Shown: positions 25,195 to 33,144 of the stretch, piece after piece
How the letters are laid out: every line of letters begins with the position of its first letter
How positions within the stretch are numbered: position 1 is the stretch's first letter
NCBI RefSeq assembly: GCF_004801315.1
Contig: NZ_SSNW01000017.1
Location: 6,175 to 70,174, forward strand
Length of the DNA: 64,000 nt
Direction of reading: 5' to 3'
Source: Deinococcus sp. Arct2-2
GTDB lineage: Bacteria > Deinococcota > Deinococci > Deinococcales > Deinococcaceae
The notes under the pieces: model-generated
What the model saw: the letters and a program-made list of their open reading frames with translations, nothing else
What the model was told of the DNA's origin: nothing
The model's database searches: none
Made by a program: the position numbers and the translations under genes

Positions 25195-27128
25195 CAGGTG
25201 ATCCGCTCGCCCTTCAGGTCTTGCTTTTTAAGATGCACTTGGAAGATGGTGGCGGCCTGGCCCGGCTCATCCGCTGCAGCAGCCTCGGCGAGTGCCTGGC
25301 CCATTGCGACGAGCTCGCGGGCTTCCTGCCCTTCACCCGCGTGCACGACGGTGGGTGGCCCGCCGGGCTGGTCGTCGCGCACGCACTCGATCACCAGGTC
25401 GTGCAGCATGCCCTTGCCGCCCCGCTTGGAGTGGTCAGCGCTGTTCTCGGCGTGCGTCACGGCCAGGGCGCTGATGCGGAAGCCGGCACCATGCAGGGCG
25501 CTGCCCAGGGCGGTCCATGCAGCGAGCTTGCGGTTATGGAAAGTGAGGATCAGCCGTCCCCCAGGCTTGAGGGTGCGCCGTGTTTCTTTCAGGCAGGCCA
25601 TGATGGCGTCTTGGTAGTGGTCAGCGCCCTGCTGACGAACTCGGTTCGGCACGGCTTCTTGGTGCTCGTCGTAGGCGGACAACGGCGTGTACTGGGCAAG
25701 CCAGAAGTGGAAGAGGCGCGCGAGCTCGCCGTACTGCACGTCATCAAAGTAGGGAGGGTCTGTGAGGGCTAAATCAATGCAGCCGTCCGGAAGGGCCTGC
25801 TGCTCGCTGCTGCCGATCGCCACGGTGAGCCCCCGGGGCAGGGTGGCGATGCGTTCCTGGGACTTGACCTTGAGGGCGCCGCCCGGCATGGTCATTTTTT
25901 CATTGCGCCATTCCAGCGCCTTACGGGCACCCTTGATGCGGCGACCCAGAGTGCCGCGACCCACCGGGGACAGCAGGTTGGTCTCGACCACGAAGGTGGT
26001 GTGCGCAAAGTGATGGTTGGCGATTCCCTCAAAGACCTTCTGGTGAAAACGGTCCCACCGGCAGAGATAGGCGGGCATCTCGGCCATGCCGATCACCGCG
26101 AGGGCCAGCCGGTCGCGGCAACTTGGCGAGACCTCGAGTGCGGCGACTTGCTTGAGCGCTTCAAGAATGGTCTCGCCCTGACGCCGAGTGTAGAGGTCTC
26201 CCCAGGTGTGGAAGCCAACGTTCATCAGACGGTTGGTCTCCTGCCCAGCCTGCAGTGGAACGTGCAGCGCAGTGGGCTGAGCCGTGGTCAGATCGGTGAG
26301 AGGATCACCGTCCTCGGTTAAGCGCAATTTCGCGTGGGCACGGCCATGCTGGTTAAGGGCGACCTCCTGAACCAAGACTTCCTTCCAGCGCGGCGCGCGT
26401 CCGTAAAAAGCGGTGGTGATGGCCTCGTGCTTGCAGTGAACGCAACGCTTGAGGGTTGTGCCGCGCGTTTGCGGCTTATGAATCAGCTTGCAGGCTGGAC
26501 AGGTGACCTTGGCCCCCTTGGTCTTCTGGGCGTGGACGTGTCCGCAGCCTTGGCAGCCGTAGAAGCCGAGCTGCTCGTTGGGGTGCCGTGAGGCCTTGGA
26601 GATGAGATGCTCGGGAAAGAGGTAGACGTCCTTGGTGCAGGTGGGGCAGCAGCCGACGCGCACGCGCATCACATGCGAGAGGGTGCGGCCGTCCTCACGC
26701 TCGTAATGGCTGTTCAGGGGCTTAAGGCGCTCGAGCAGCAGTTGAGCGGCGGTGTCGAACTCGTCCAGCTCGGCAGGCGCCACACTGGTCATCAGTCCGG
26801 TGATTGGCCAGGGATACAGATCTTGAGCGTACATGCGCAGGTGGCGCCGGGTGGCTTCCACCGCGACAGTGCCTCCGCCGCTGAAGGGGTCAGACAGGCA
26901 CAGGTCGCTGTTGCCGGTCGCCAGAGCAGCAGCGTCAATGATGGCCCCCATCAGGCTGTGGGGACGCCTGGCCCACCAGCGGAACACCGAAATAGAGGGG
27001 GTGTACTTCTCACGGTTCGACTGCTCCCGGGCCACAGCCGCCTCCACATCTTCCCAGACAATGTTGCCCAGGGTAGAAGGCGCAGGTAAAGGAACAGGTT
27101 GAGGAGCGTGAGTCATGGTGGTTCCCAT
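25194..27128 (-). CDS. DPPY-type DNA methyltransferase with zinc ribbons (COG1743/DUF1156-like)
   Basis: A methyltransferase of about 644 residues from the ATG at 27128 (a second ATG at 27116; the frame is open to 27380). Seen in order: RWWARRPHSLMGAI (about 48), the SAM-binding DPFSGGGTVAVEATRR (about 80), three or more CxxC pairs forming zinc ribbons (about 156-240) and the catalytic LALTDPPYFDDVQYG (about 455). This is the build of COG1743 N6-adenine or N4-cytosine methylases. In the operon it should mark host DNA so the DISARM-like complex spares it. Known class 2 DISARM uses a 5-methylcytosine enzyme instead. First gene of the operon; no strong Shine-Dalgarno is seen, and TATAGC just upstream of 27128 could allow a leaderless start. 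Confidence 0.85.
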   Translation of the reverse strand: MGTTMTHAPQPVPLPAPSTLGNIVWEDVEAAVAREQSNREKYTPSISVFRWWARRPHSLMGAIIDAAALATGNSDLCLSDPFSGGGTVAVEATRRHLRMYAQDLYPWPITGLMTSVAPAELDEFDTAAQLLLERLKPLNSHYEREDGRTLSHVMRVRVGCCPTCTKDVYLFPEHLISKASRHPNEQLGFYGCQGCGHVHAQKTKGAKVTCPACKLIHKPQTRGTTLKRCVHCKHEAITTAFYGRAPRWKEVLVQEVALNQHGRAHAKLRLTEDGDPLTDLTTAQPTALHVPLQAGQETNRLMNVGFHTWGDLYTRRQGETILEALKQVAALEVSPSCRDRLALAVIGMAEMPAYLCRWDRFHQKVFEGIANHHFAHTTFVVETNLLSPVGRGTLGRRIKGARKALEWRNEKMTMPGGALKVKSQERIATLPRGLTVAIGSSEQQALPDGCIDLALTDPPYFDDVQYGELARLFHFWLAQYTPLSAYDEHQEAVPNRVRQQGADHYQDAIMACLKETRRTLKPGGRLILTFHNRKLAAWTALGSALHGAGFRISALAVTHAENSADHSKRGGKGMLHDLVIECVRDDQPGGPPTVVHAGEGQEARELVAMGQALAEAAAADEPGQAATIFQVHLKKQDLKGERIT

Positions 27129-27413
27129 GATGCTATAGAAAATTGTCGACGCCGTGGTGTAACTTTGCGGCACCTGACGGCGAGACTGCTTGTCTGTGCC
27201 GCCGCCAAGCCGAGACATGTTCATGAAGCTCAGGCTTGACTCATCATTTTCCATAGTTAGCGTTCTCAATTCGGACGGATCGGAGAACCAGGGGCAATCC
27301 GTATTCGGGAAAGAGGATGCGTGGCTGACGCATACGCAAGCAGTCTGCGGCGCTCTGATCTGCCTCGTCTGATCCTCCATGATCGCATCTTCTTTCTAAG
27401 GCTGAGGGCTCCC
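27129..27413. other. Region upstream of the DISARM-like operon
   Basis: The methyltransferase frame stays open here to 27380, but the encoded sequence is low in recognisable structure. Conserved residues begin only after 27128. The stretch probably holds the operon promoter; TATAGC lies at about 27131-27136 on the minus strand. A longer protein cannot be excluded. Confidence 0.4.
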
Positions 27414-27644
27414 TCAAAGGTTCACCACGGGTCTGCCAGAAGAATGGAGGCAAGGCCGAACGTCAGGTAGTTCTGAGGATCGTAGTACCCAGGCCAGCGG
27501 ATCATGCGCATAGAACACGTTCCCAAAAGCCTCTTCTGCCAAGTTCAGACTGGTGGCCTGGGTCACCAGCAGCAGGGTCGGCTCCCCTGGGGTGACCACG
27601 TGCAACGACAGCGTGTAGGTTCGGCAGCGTGGGGCGCTCCTCAT
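27414..27644 (-). CDS. Small protein of the island-specific family (short member)
   Basis: A 76-residue protein whose ATG at 27644 overlaps the stop of the preceding gene by 4 bp. Its N-terminal half (RTYTLSLHVVTPGEPTLLLVTQA, then LAEEAFGNVFYAH) follows the pattern of the proteins at 27641-27940 and 27949-28269, but the C-terminal half with the V(D/N)RELL block is missing. It may be a decayed or specialised copy. It is the last gene of the operon LexA-like, nuclease, and three small proteins. Confidence 0.6.
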   Translation of the reverse strand: MRSAPRCRTYTLSLHVVTPGEPTLLLVTQATSLNLAEEAFGNVFYAHDPLAWVLRSSELPDVRPCLHSSGRPVVNL

Positions 27645-27940
27645 TCCAGGCTGTACGAACAGCTCAGACTGAAGCTCAAATTGTCGGAGGCTCGTGCCAG
27701 CGCTTCCAACTGGTCCAGAGCGCCCGCGGTGCACCAATCCCGCAACAGCTCGCGGTCCACGCCCGGGCGCACCGTCGGCCAGAAGGTTCTCGGCTGCGGC
27801 TCCCCACGGTAAAAAGCGTGCCAGAACAACTCCAGCGCCTCGTCTTCACTCTGCGCGCAGGCCACCAATACCTGCATCAGCACACCCTCTCCGGTGGCGA
27901 AGTGGTTCAAAGACACCGTGTACACCGTGAACTTGCTCAT
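27641..27940 (-). CDS. Small protein of the island-specific family (member 2)
   Basis: A 99-residue protein from the ATG at 27940, with GAGGAGA upstream and 8 bp after the previous stop. It is the closest relative in the window of the 105-residue protein at 6383-6700: both carry TVS(L/M)(N/D)(H/Y)FATGEGV, then VLV and a DEAL..F..AFY-type segment, then GV(D/N)RELL..W and a final LE-rich helix. No known domain is recognised. Association with a LexA-like repressor in both elements argues that the family has a conserved job in these transposons. Confidence 0.75.
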   Translation of the reverse strand: MSKFTVYTVSLNHFATGEGVLMQVLVACAQSEDEALELFWHAFYRGEPQPRTFWPTVRPGVDRELLRDWCTAGALDQLEALARASDNLSFSLSCSYSLE

Positions 27941-27948
27941 CTCTCTCC

Positions 27949-28269
27949 TCAGCCCGCAGGCTCGTAACTCCGCATCCGGAAGGTGCCGACCAGGGTGCCG
28001 TCCTGTTCTAGGCCGAGTAAAAAATGTTCGGTAAAAATGCGGCCCAGGGCGTGGTGGTCGACGCCTGGCCGGATATACACACTGCGGGCCAGACGCTGCT
28101 GAATGCCCCATTCATCGGGATAAAAATGGGTGAGGAAGTCGCGGCGGGCCTCTTCCCGGCTGCGGGTCGGGGTGACCATGACTTCCAGGATCTGGTCGCC
28201 TTCCCGGCCGGTGGCGAGCATCAGGGTGTACGTGTTCAAGTCCAGCTGGACGGGGACCAACTCGTTCAT
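27949..28269 (-). CDS. Small protein of the island-specific family (member 3)
   Basis: A 106-residue protein from the ATG at 28269, with AAGGAGG eight bases upstream. Its core (YTLMLATGREGDQILEVMVTP, SREEARRDFLTHFY, VYIRPGVDHHALGRIF) aligns with the other members over the full length. It lies 128 bp after the nuclease gene and just before member 2, so the two probably arose by tandem duplication. No catalytic residue pattern stands out. Function unknown. Confidence 0.75.
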   Translation of the reverse strand: MNELVPVQLDLNTYTLMLATGREGDQILEVMVTPTRSREEARRDFLTHFYPDEWGIQQRLARSVYIRPGVDHHALGRIFTEHFLLGLEQDGTLVGTFRMRSYEPAG

Positions 28270-28397
28270 GGCAGAACCCTCCTTCAGGCGACTTGGTGCC
28301 GATTCCAGAGTGGGTGGGGCTCGCTGTGTCCTTCTCCACTCACGGGTTCAGGGGGCGAAGAAGCTGGAGGTCACGTGCACGTTCGCCCCGTTCTGGA

Positions 28398-29267
28398 TCA
28401 GCCTGGCCCGCCGTTCGCTCCAACGCACGGTTCGGCCTGTTCCGGCTGGCATTTCATCCCCTCCGGCTCGCCTGACCAATCCCGGAAGACCTGTTGCAGG
28501 GCCGGGTGGCAGGCGTCGCGAAAGGTGGCGTCCCGGAACGCGTCACGCAGCCGCCAGTGCAGCAGGGCGCGCAGCAAGCCTTCCCCGGGCGGTTGGGCCT
28601 CGCAGGTCCACAACCGCAGCAGCGGTAAGCCGGAGACCCGCAAGATCCGGTCCTTGCGCACGTCGCGCTCCAGCTGGGGGCTGCGCCCGTGCTGCGGGCC
28701 GTCCAGTTCCAACGCCAGCAAGGGCTGCTCGGTCTCGACATGTTCCACGATCAGGTCGAAATGAACGCTGCCGTTGGCCAGGAAGGCCCGGTCCTCCTCG
28801 TCGAGCAGGGGGTTCATGGCCTGGACATCCAGCACTTGGCGCAGCGGCACCCGGGGGCGAACCACGTGCGGGGCGAACAGCTCGCGGCAGAGCTGGCGCA
28901 GCACCCGCTCGCCGGCATTCCCGGGCGGGCAACGCACTGTGTCCTCACTTTTCAGCACGATTCGGGCCCCCACAGTCGCATTGAGATCGCGCTGCACCCG
29001 GGATCGCAGTTCTTGCTCCAGTGTGCATCGGCCCGCCAGGACTCGCACCATGCCCAGGGTCGACAGCGCTGACAGACGGTTCTGGAGTTCGCCCTCTGAA
29101 AGCTCCAAGGCCACCCCCAGCGTGCGCAGCTCGGCACTGCCTCCCTGGGCTTCCAGCACCAGGAGAATGTGCCGGTCTCCCGGCACCAATTCGCCGTAGC
29201 GCACCACCGGGTGGGGGGTGAGCTTCGGGGTGGCTGGGTGGAGATGCTCCCGCAGTTGGGCGGTCAT
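28398..29267 (-). CDS. DUF2726-like PD-(D/E)XK nuclease with N-terminal winged helix
   Basis: A 289-residue protein beginning 3 bp after the stop of the LexA-like gene. Residues 25-95 look like a winged-helix domain (DRHILLVLEAQGGSAELRTLG). From about residue 115 the sequence follows DUF2726: CRELFAPHVVRPRVPLRQV, then VHFDLIVEHVETEQPLLALELDGPQHG with the Asp and Glu of a PD-(D/E)XK core, then DVRKDRILRVSGLPLLRLW. Such domains cut DNA or process ends. In this operon it is expected to be derepressed when the LexA-like protein is cleaved. The target is unknown. Confidence 0.72.
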   Translation of the reverse strand: MTAQLREHLHPATPKLTPHPVVRYGELVPGDRHILLVLEAQGGSAELRTLGVALELSEGELQNRLSALSTLGMVRVLAGRCTLEQELRSRVQRDLNATVGARIVLKSEDTVRCPPGNAGERVLRQLCRELFAPHVVRPRVPLRQVLDVQAMNPLLDEEDRAFLANGSVHFDLIVEHVETEQPLLALELDGPQHGRSPQLERDVRKDRILRVSGLPLLRLWTCEAQPPGEGLLRALLHWRLRDAFRDATFRDACHPALQQVFRDWSGEPEGMKCQPEQAEPCVGANGGPG

Positions 29268-29270
29268 GCG

Positions 29271-29951
29271 CTACTCCCCGTTCTGGGCGCGCCGGCTCCG
29301 ACCGGTGCCGATGTGCCCCACCAGACAGCCCTGCATCAGCACCTCCTCCACCGGGAATTCCATGGGGTCATAATCGGGGTGCGGGTTCTCGCTGCTCAGC
29401 TTCACTATCCCGTTTTTGCGCTCCCAGCGCTTCAGTGTCGCGGTGTTGTCGCGGGGGATGGTGACCAGCACGATCTCGCCTTTCAGAGGCTCGTCCTCTT
29501 GCGGGTGGATCGCTACCAGATCTCCGTCGTAAATGCCGATCCCGATCATGCTGTGGCCACGCACCCTGAGCAGGAAGTCACCCTCGTGCAGGTCCAGCAC
29601 ATCCTGAAGCCGCGTGACGTACGCTTCGATCTGATCGTCGGCCAGGGTGGGCTGCCCGGCAGCGATTTGCCCGAGAATCGGGAACTGCAGGTCGCGCCCC
29701 GAGGCGCGGGGCACCTCGGACAGGGCCCACCCCGCCTCACTCAGGTGGATCGGCGTGGTGAAGCGCTCCTTCGGCGTGTAGACGATCAGACCACGGTTCT
29801 GAAGCTGGCGCACATAAAGCCAGATGTTCTGCTTGGCCAAATCCAGCTCGGTTCCAATGCGGTGCAGCGTCACCATCTGTCCGGCATTCTCCAGCGTGGC
29901 GATCACATGCAGCACATCCCGCGCCCGCCCAGTCAGTTCGCTTTCAGTCAT
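29271..29951 (-). CDS. LexA-like S24 self-cleaving repressor of element 2
   Basis: A 226-residue protein from the ATG at 29951; the upstream extension would cross the operator. It is clearly homologous over its length to the repressor at 7608-8264. The DNA-binding N-terminal part (about residues 1-80) is followed by an S24 peptidase: Ala98-Gly99 in PILGQIAAGQP, Ser134 in RGHSMIGIGIYDGD, and Lys174 in NTATLKRWER. A palindrome with a TGACA-CC-TGTCA core adjoins its start codon, and the same core lies upstream of tnsA at 36445. The half-sites are arranged opposite to those of element 1, so each repressor probably controls only its own element. Confidence 0.88.
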   Translation of the reverse strand: MTESELTGRARDVLHVIATLENAGQMVTLHRIGTELDLAKQNIWLYVRQLQNRGLIVYTPKERFTTPIHLSEAGWALSEVPRASGRDLQFPILGQIAAGQPTLADDQIEAYVTRLQDVLDLHEGDFLLRVRGHSMIGIGIYDGDLVAIHPQEDEPLKGEIVLVTIPRDNTATLKRWERKNGIVKLSSENPHPDYDPMEFPVEEVLMQGCLVGHIGTGRSRRAQNGE

Positions 29952-29966
29952 ATGACACCTGTCATA
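29951..29966. promoter_or_regulatory. Operator at the start of the LexA-like gene of element 2
   Basis: TATGACACCTGTCATA is a perfect 7-bp-arm palindrome that begins at the first base of the repressor start codon on the minus strand. Its 12-bp core recurs at 36446-36457. Confidence 0.75.
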
Positions 29967-30044
29967 GTGTAGGCACATGCAGTCCGGGAAAGCAAGTGGG
30001 GCAGCCGTGGGAGGCTGCCCGCGTCCTTTCCTGGCCGTCAGCCC

Positions 30045-31919
30045 TCAGCCCAGTCCGGCCTGCACCTGCTCGGCCAGCCGTTTCAGGGCCGGCCGCAGCC
30101 TCTGCAGATCCCCGTCTCGGAAGCGCCGGTACACCTCGCGCAGTGACTCCCGCTGACTGCTGTCCCGGGAAGCCAGGGCGGGCGAATCCTTGGGATCCTG
30201 CAGGGTGAGGTGTGACCAGACCCAGGCGGCCGCGTTGCGCCGCTGGGTTGGTGTGCCGGCCCCCTGGGGCAGGCCCAGTTCCGCCCACTGCTGCGGGGTG
30301 AGCTCCCGGAACTCCGTGAGTGCGCGGCGCCGGGCGCGGTAATCCACCCGGTCCACCCGGGCCGAAAGTTCGGAGGCCAGGGCGCGCACCTGCGTGTCAA
30401 AGGCGGCCGTGTGCCCCCGGCTGCGCACCACGCCGATGGCCTTGTTGTACAGGCCCGCGGCATGGGAAGGCGGCAGGCCCAGGGTCTGCGCCGCGCCCAC
30501 CCGGTCCAGCGTGCTCACCAGCTGCACCAGCACCATGGAGACGAAGCGGCGCCCCGAGGTCTCCGTCAAGTCGCTGCCCGCCAGCAGGGGAGCGAAGCGC
30601 TCCCGGTACACCTCCGGCCAGAGCTCGGGGGGCACGTGATCCGGCGTGAAGGCATAGGTCGGCCGGGCGTGCGTGTCGCGGCCCAGTCGGCGCCGCAGGT
30701 GGGACCGGTCTGCTAAGCAGGCGTCATAGGCGGTCGCCAGCGGGCCCTCAAGATGAAAGTAGCGGGCGAGCTGACGCGCCTGAGGGCCTTTGACCTCGCG
30801 GGTGCGGGCAGCCAGGGGTGCCAGGCGTTCACCCATCCTGGCGAGGTCTCCAGCCACCAGGATGTCCAGCGCCAGCGGCACGGTGGCCGCCAGCAGCAGG
30901 GGATCAGTGGGCGGGGCCTTGTAAGGGTGCAGCGACGTGCCCTTGCGGCCAGGTGCCTCCTCGCGGCGCGCGGCGCGCTGCCAGTCTCGCTCGCTGACGT
31001 GATCCGCGAACACTGAATCCACCTCGGCCTGCAGCTGACCCAGATCCCCGGGCTGCGCGACATGCAGGATCAGGCTGACCAGTGAACGCAGGTGGCCGAA
31101 GACCTCGGAGGGTGCGACCAACTCCCCGGCGACCGCCAGCGGCTCACCGGCCAGCAGCTGGTTCACCGTGCGCTGCGCGTCCAGCAGGCGGCGCCCGGTC
31201 ACCGCGGTGGTGGGGGCCTGGGTCAGGTCATAGCCGCAGATGGCTGAGACGCCCGGGCTGCTGCGGTGCCGGGAAGCCGGGTTCATGCAGATGCCGGGCC
31301 GGGCCGCGTGGGTGCGGAAGCGCGGCATCGCCCCCAGTTCCATGCGCTGGTCGCCTGGGCGCTGGCCACACCCAGGGCAGACGCCCAGCAGGAAGCGCCC
31401 ATGCGTCAGACACAGGAAGGACCAGGGCAGCTTCCAGGCCAGCAGCCCAGCCCGGGCCAGCGGGTCTCCATCCGGCCAGGGGGTGGCGGCAGGCTGCGCC
31501 AGGCAGCAGGGGCCAACGTGGGTGCCTGTCAGGTAAGCCCAGTTCCCCAGGCCCGCCCGCCGCGCGAAGTCCGGGCTGGCGGGATTCAGGTCAGGCAGGG
31601 TCACGCAGATGCCCACGTAGTGGGTGAGCAGCATAGCGGCCACCGTCTGCTCGTCCAGGCGCGTCACCCGGGCGAAGGTGCTGAGGTGCTCCGGGCTCAG
31701 CATCAGCCCGTAGCCGGGCAGGAAGGCCCGGTGATCCTCCTGCGGCAGCAGGCCGATGCGGGCCAGCATCGTGGTCACCGACATCTTCAGGACGCGCGGC
31801 TGATAGGCGCACAGGCGCGTCACAAAGCTCGCGAAGCTCTCCCCAGAAACCGGGGAACAGCGCATCGGCAGCGGCCGGCCGGCCCCGGGGGGCGCGGGGC
31901 GCAAGCGCCAGCCGGTCAT
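30045..31919 (-). CDS. tniQ: TniQ/TnsD-like target-selection protein, element 2
   Basis: A 624-residue protein if started at the ATG at 31919. This gives the same length and the same N-terminal pattern as the TniQ of element 1, while the longer open frame runs into tnsC. The TniQ domain has a zinc block near residues 110-165 (GPCCLAQ, FLCLTHGRFLLGVCPGC), and a long C-terminal region follows, as in TnsD. Because element 2 sits 11 bp plus a duplication past the pilC stop, this protein is the best candidate for recognising the pilC 3' end or adjoining bases. It lies 157 bp after tnsC with only a weak ribosome site. Confidence 0.85.
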   Translation of the reverse strand: MTGWRLRPAPPGAGRPLPMRCSPVSGESFASFVTRLCAYQPRVLKMSVTTMLARIGLLPQEDHRAFLPGYGLMLSPEHLSTFARVTRLDEQTVAAMLLTHYVGICVTLPDLNPASPDFARRAGLGNWAYLTGTHVGPCCLAQPAATPWPDGDPLARAGLLAWKLPWSFLCLTHGRFLLGVCPGCGQRPGDQRMELGAMPRFRTHAARPGICMNPASRHRSSPGVSAICGYDLTQAPTTAVTGRRLLDAQRTVNQLLAGEPLAVAGELVAPSEVFGHLRSLVSLILHVAQPGDLGQLQAEVDSVFADHVSERDWQRAARREEAPGRKGTSLHPYKAPPTDPLLLAATVPLALDILVAGDLARMGERLAPLAARTREVKGPQARQLARYFHLEGPLATAYDACLADRSHLRRRLGRDTHARPTYAFTPDHVPPELWPEVYRERFAPLLAGSDLTETSGRRFVSMVLVQLVSTLDRVGAAQTLGLPPSHAAGLYNKAIGVVRSRGHTAAFDTQVRALASELSARVDRVDYRARRRALTEFRELTPQQWAELGLPQGAGTPTQRRNAAAWVWSHLTLQDPKDSPALASRDSSQRESLREVYRRFRDGDLQRLRPALKRLAEQVQAGLG

Positions 31920-32076
31920 GGGGTCCCCCGGCACGTCCTGAGGCCTCTTGTTCGGGTGTTGTCCATGGGGATAACCTCCTGGAGATGAACAGGCAGGGAA
32001 CAGGGCCCGCCCGCCGTGGGTCCTGAAGCCGTGGCCTGCCCTGGGCGGATGCCGTGGAGTGGGGAGGGACGGCGGG

Positions 32077-33144
32077 TCATGTGACCTCCCTGTTGCCATG
32101 CTTCTCGGCGTTGTAATCCGCGGTGGTGAGGTCAATCAGCTGGCGGCTGATCTGCTCATGCTCGGTCACGACGGCTTTCAGGGCCGCCCGGCGGATCAGG
32201 GACATGAGCGAACCGATGCCGCCCTGGGTACGGTTCCACAGGTAATCTTTCAGCCGCAGCAGGCGGCCGGGCGGATGGTGAAGCAGCACCAGTTGATCGT
32301 CCACCCACCTCACCAGATCAAGCCATTCTGGGCTGCCCTTGGCAAAGCGGCCCACGGGCAGGAGGGTCGTGCGGCCCCCGGTCTGTCCGCCCTCGACCGT
32401 GTCCTTGTGGCGCAGTTCATCGAACAGGTTGGTCTTTTCCAGGTCGATGCCGACCATCAGCAGCATGATGGGGGCCCGGCTGCTGAGGGCCTTGAGGTAG
32501 CTGTGCACGCCCTCGGTATTGCGCCGCCCAGGCCGCAGCAGATGGACGTCGTCAGGGATGATCAGGCGCACGCCATGCCGGCGCAGGGTCTCGGCCACGG
32601 CCAGCTCGAGGTCGCCCTTCCGGTACTCCTTGCTGACCGATATGGGCGTGCCCAGGAACAGCAGCATCTGACGGTTCAGCGTGTCGGTCGTCGTTTCTGA
32701 AGTGATCGAGAGATAGAGCACCGGCTGGAACTCGTCGAGATCCTCGAGCTTGACGCCGCGTTCTTCCAGCAAGACCCGCACCTCGATTTCGAAGTCACGC
32801 CCCAGGATCTGGGCGATGGTGGTCTTGCCCAGGGTGGGCGGACCGCTGAGCGCCACGTGATCCTTGACCGGATCATGGCTGTAAAAATTCTTCTCGGCGA
32901 TGACCGCGAATTCCTGCCGCGCGAGAACCATCGTGCTGGTGGTGTTCAGCCCCCAGTCCGCGTGCCAGGCTGCTCGGCGACGGTTGTACCGCCGGCGCTC
33001 CTGGTCATCCAGGGCCGCATACTCCGCGGGGGTCAGGCGGGGCGGGCGTTCCGGGGACTGATGCGCGCAGTAAGCCGCCCAGTCTTCCCGGGTCAGGATG
33101 CTGTTGTCGTCGAAGAGTCTGCGGCTCAGGTCTCCACCCGTCAT
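32077..33144 (-). CDS. tnsC: TnsC-like AAA+ ATPase, element 2
   Basis: A 355-residue ATPase whose ATG overlaps the tnsB stop by 4 bp. Walker A GPPTLGKTT is at about residue 100. Walker B RLIIPDDVHLL is at about 193; it has Pro before the Asp pair but keeps both acids. The sensor segment LMVGIDLEKTNLFDE parallels that of element 1, yet overall identity looks low, so the two modules diverged long ago. It should link TniQ-bound target DNA to TnsB. Confidence 0.9.
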   Translation of the reverse strand: MTGGDLSRRLFDDNSILTREDWAAYCAHQSPERPPRLTPAEYAALDDQERRRYNRRRAAWHADWGLNTTSTMVLARQEFAVIAEKNFYSHDPVKDHVALSGPPTLGKTTIAQILGRDFEIEVRVLLEERGVKLEDLDEFQPVLYLSITSETTTDTLNRQMLLFLGTPISVSKEYRKGDLELAVAETLRRHGVRLIIPDDVHLLRPGRRNTEGVHSYLKALSSRAPIMLLMVGIDLEKTNLFDELRHKDTVEGGQTGGRTTLLPVGRFAKGSPEWLDLVRWVDDQLVLLHHPPGRLLRLKDYLWNRTQGGIGSLMSLIRRAALKAVVTEHEQISRQLIDLTTADYNAEKHGNREVT

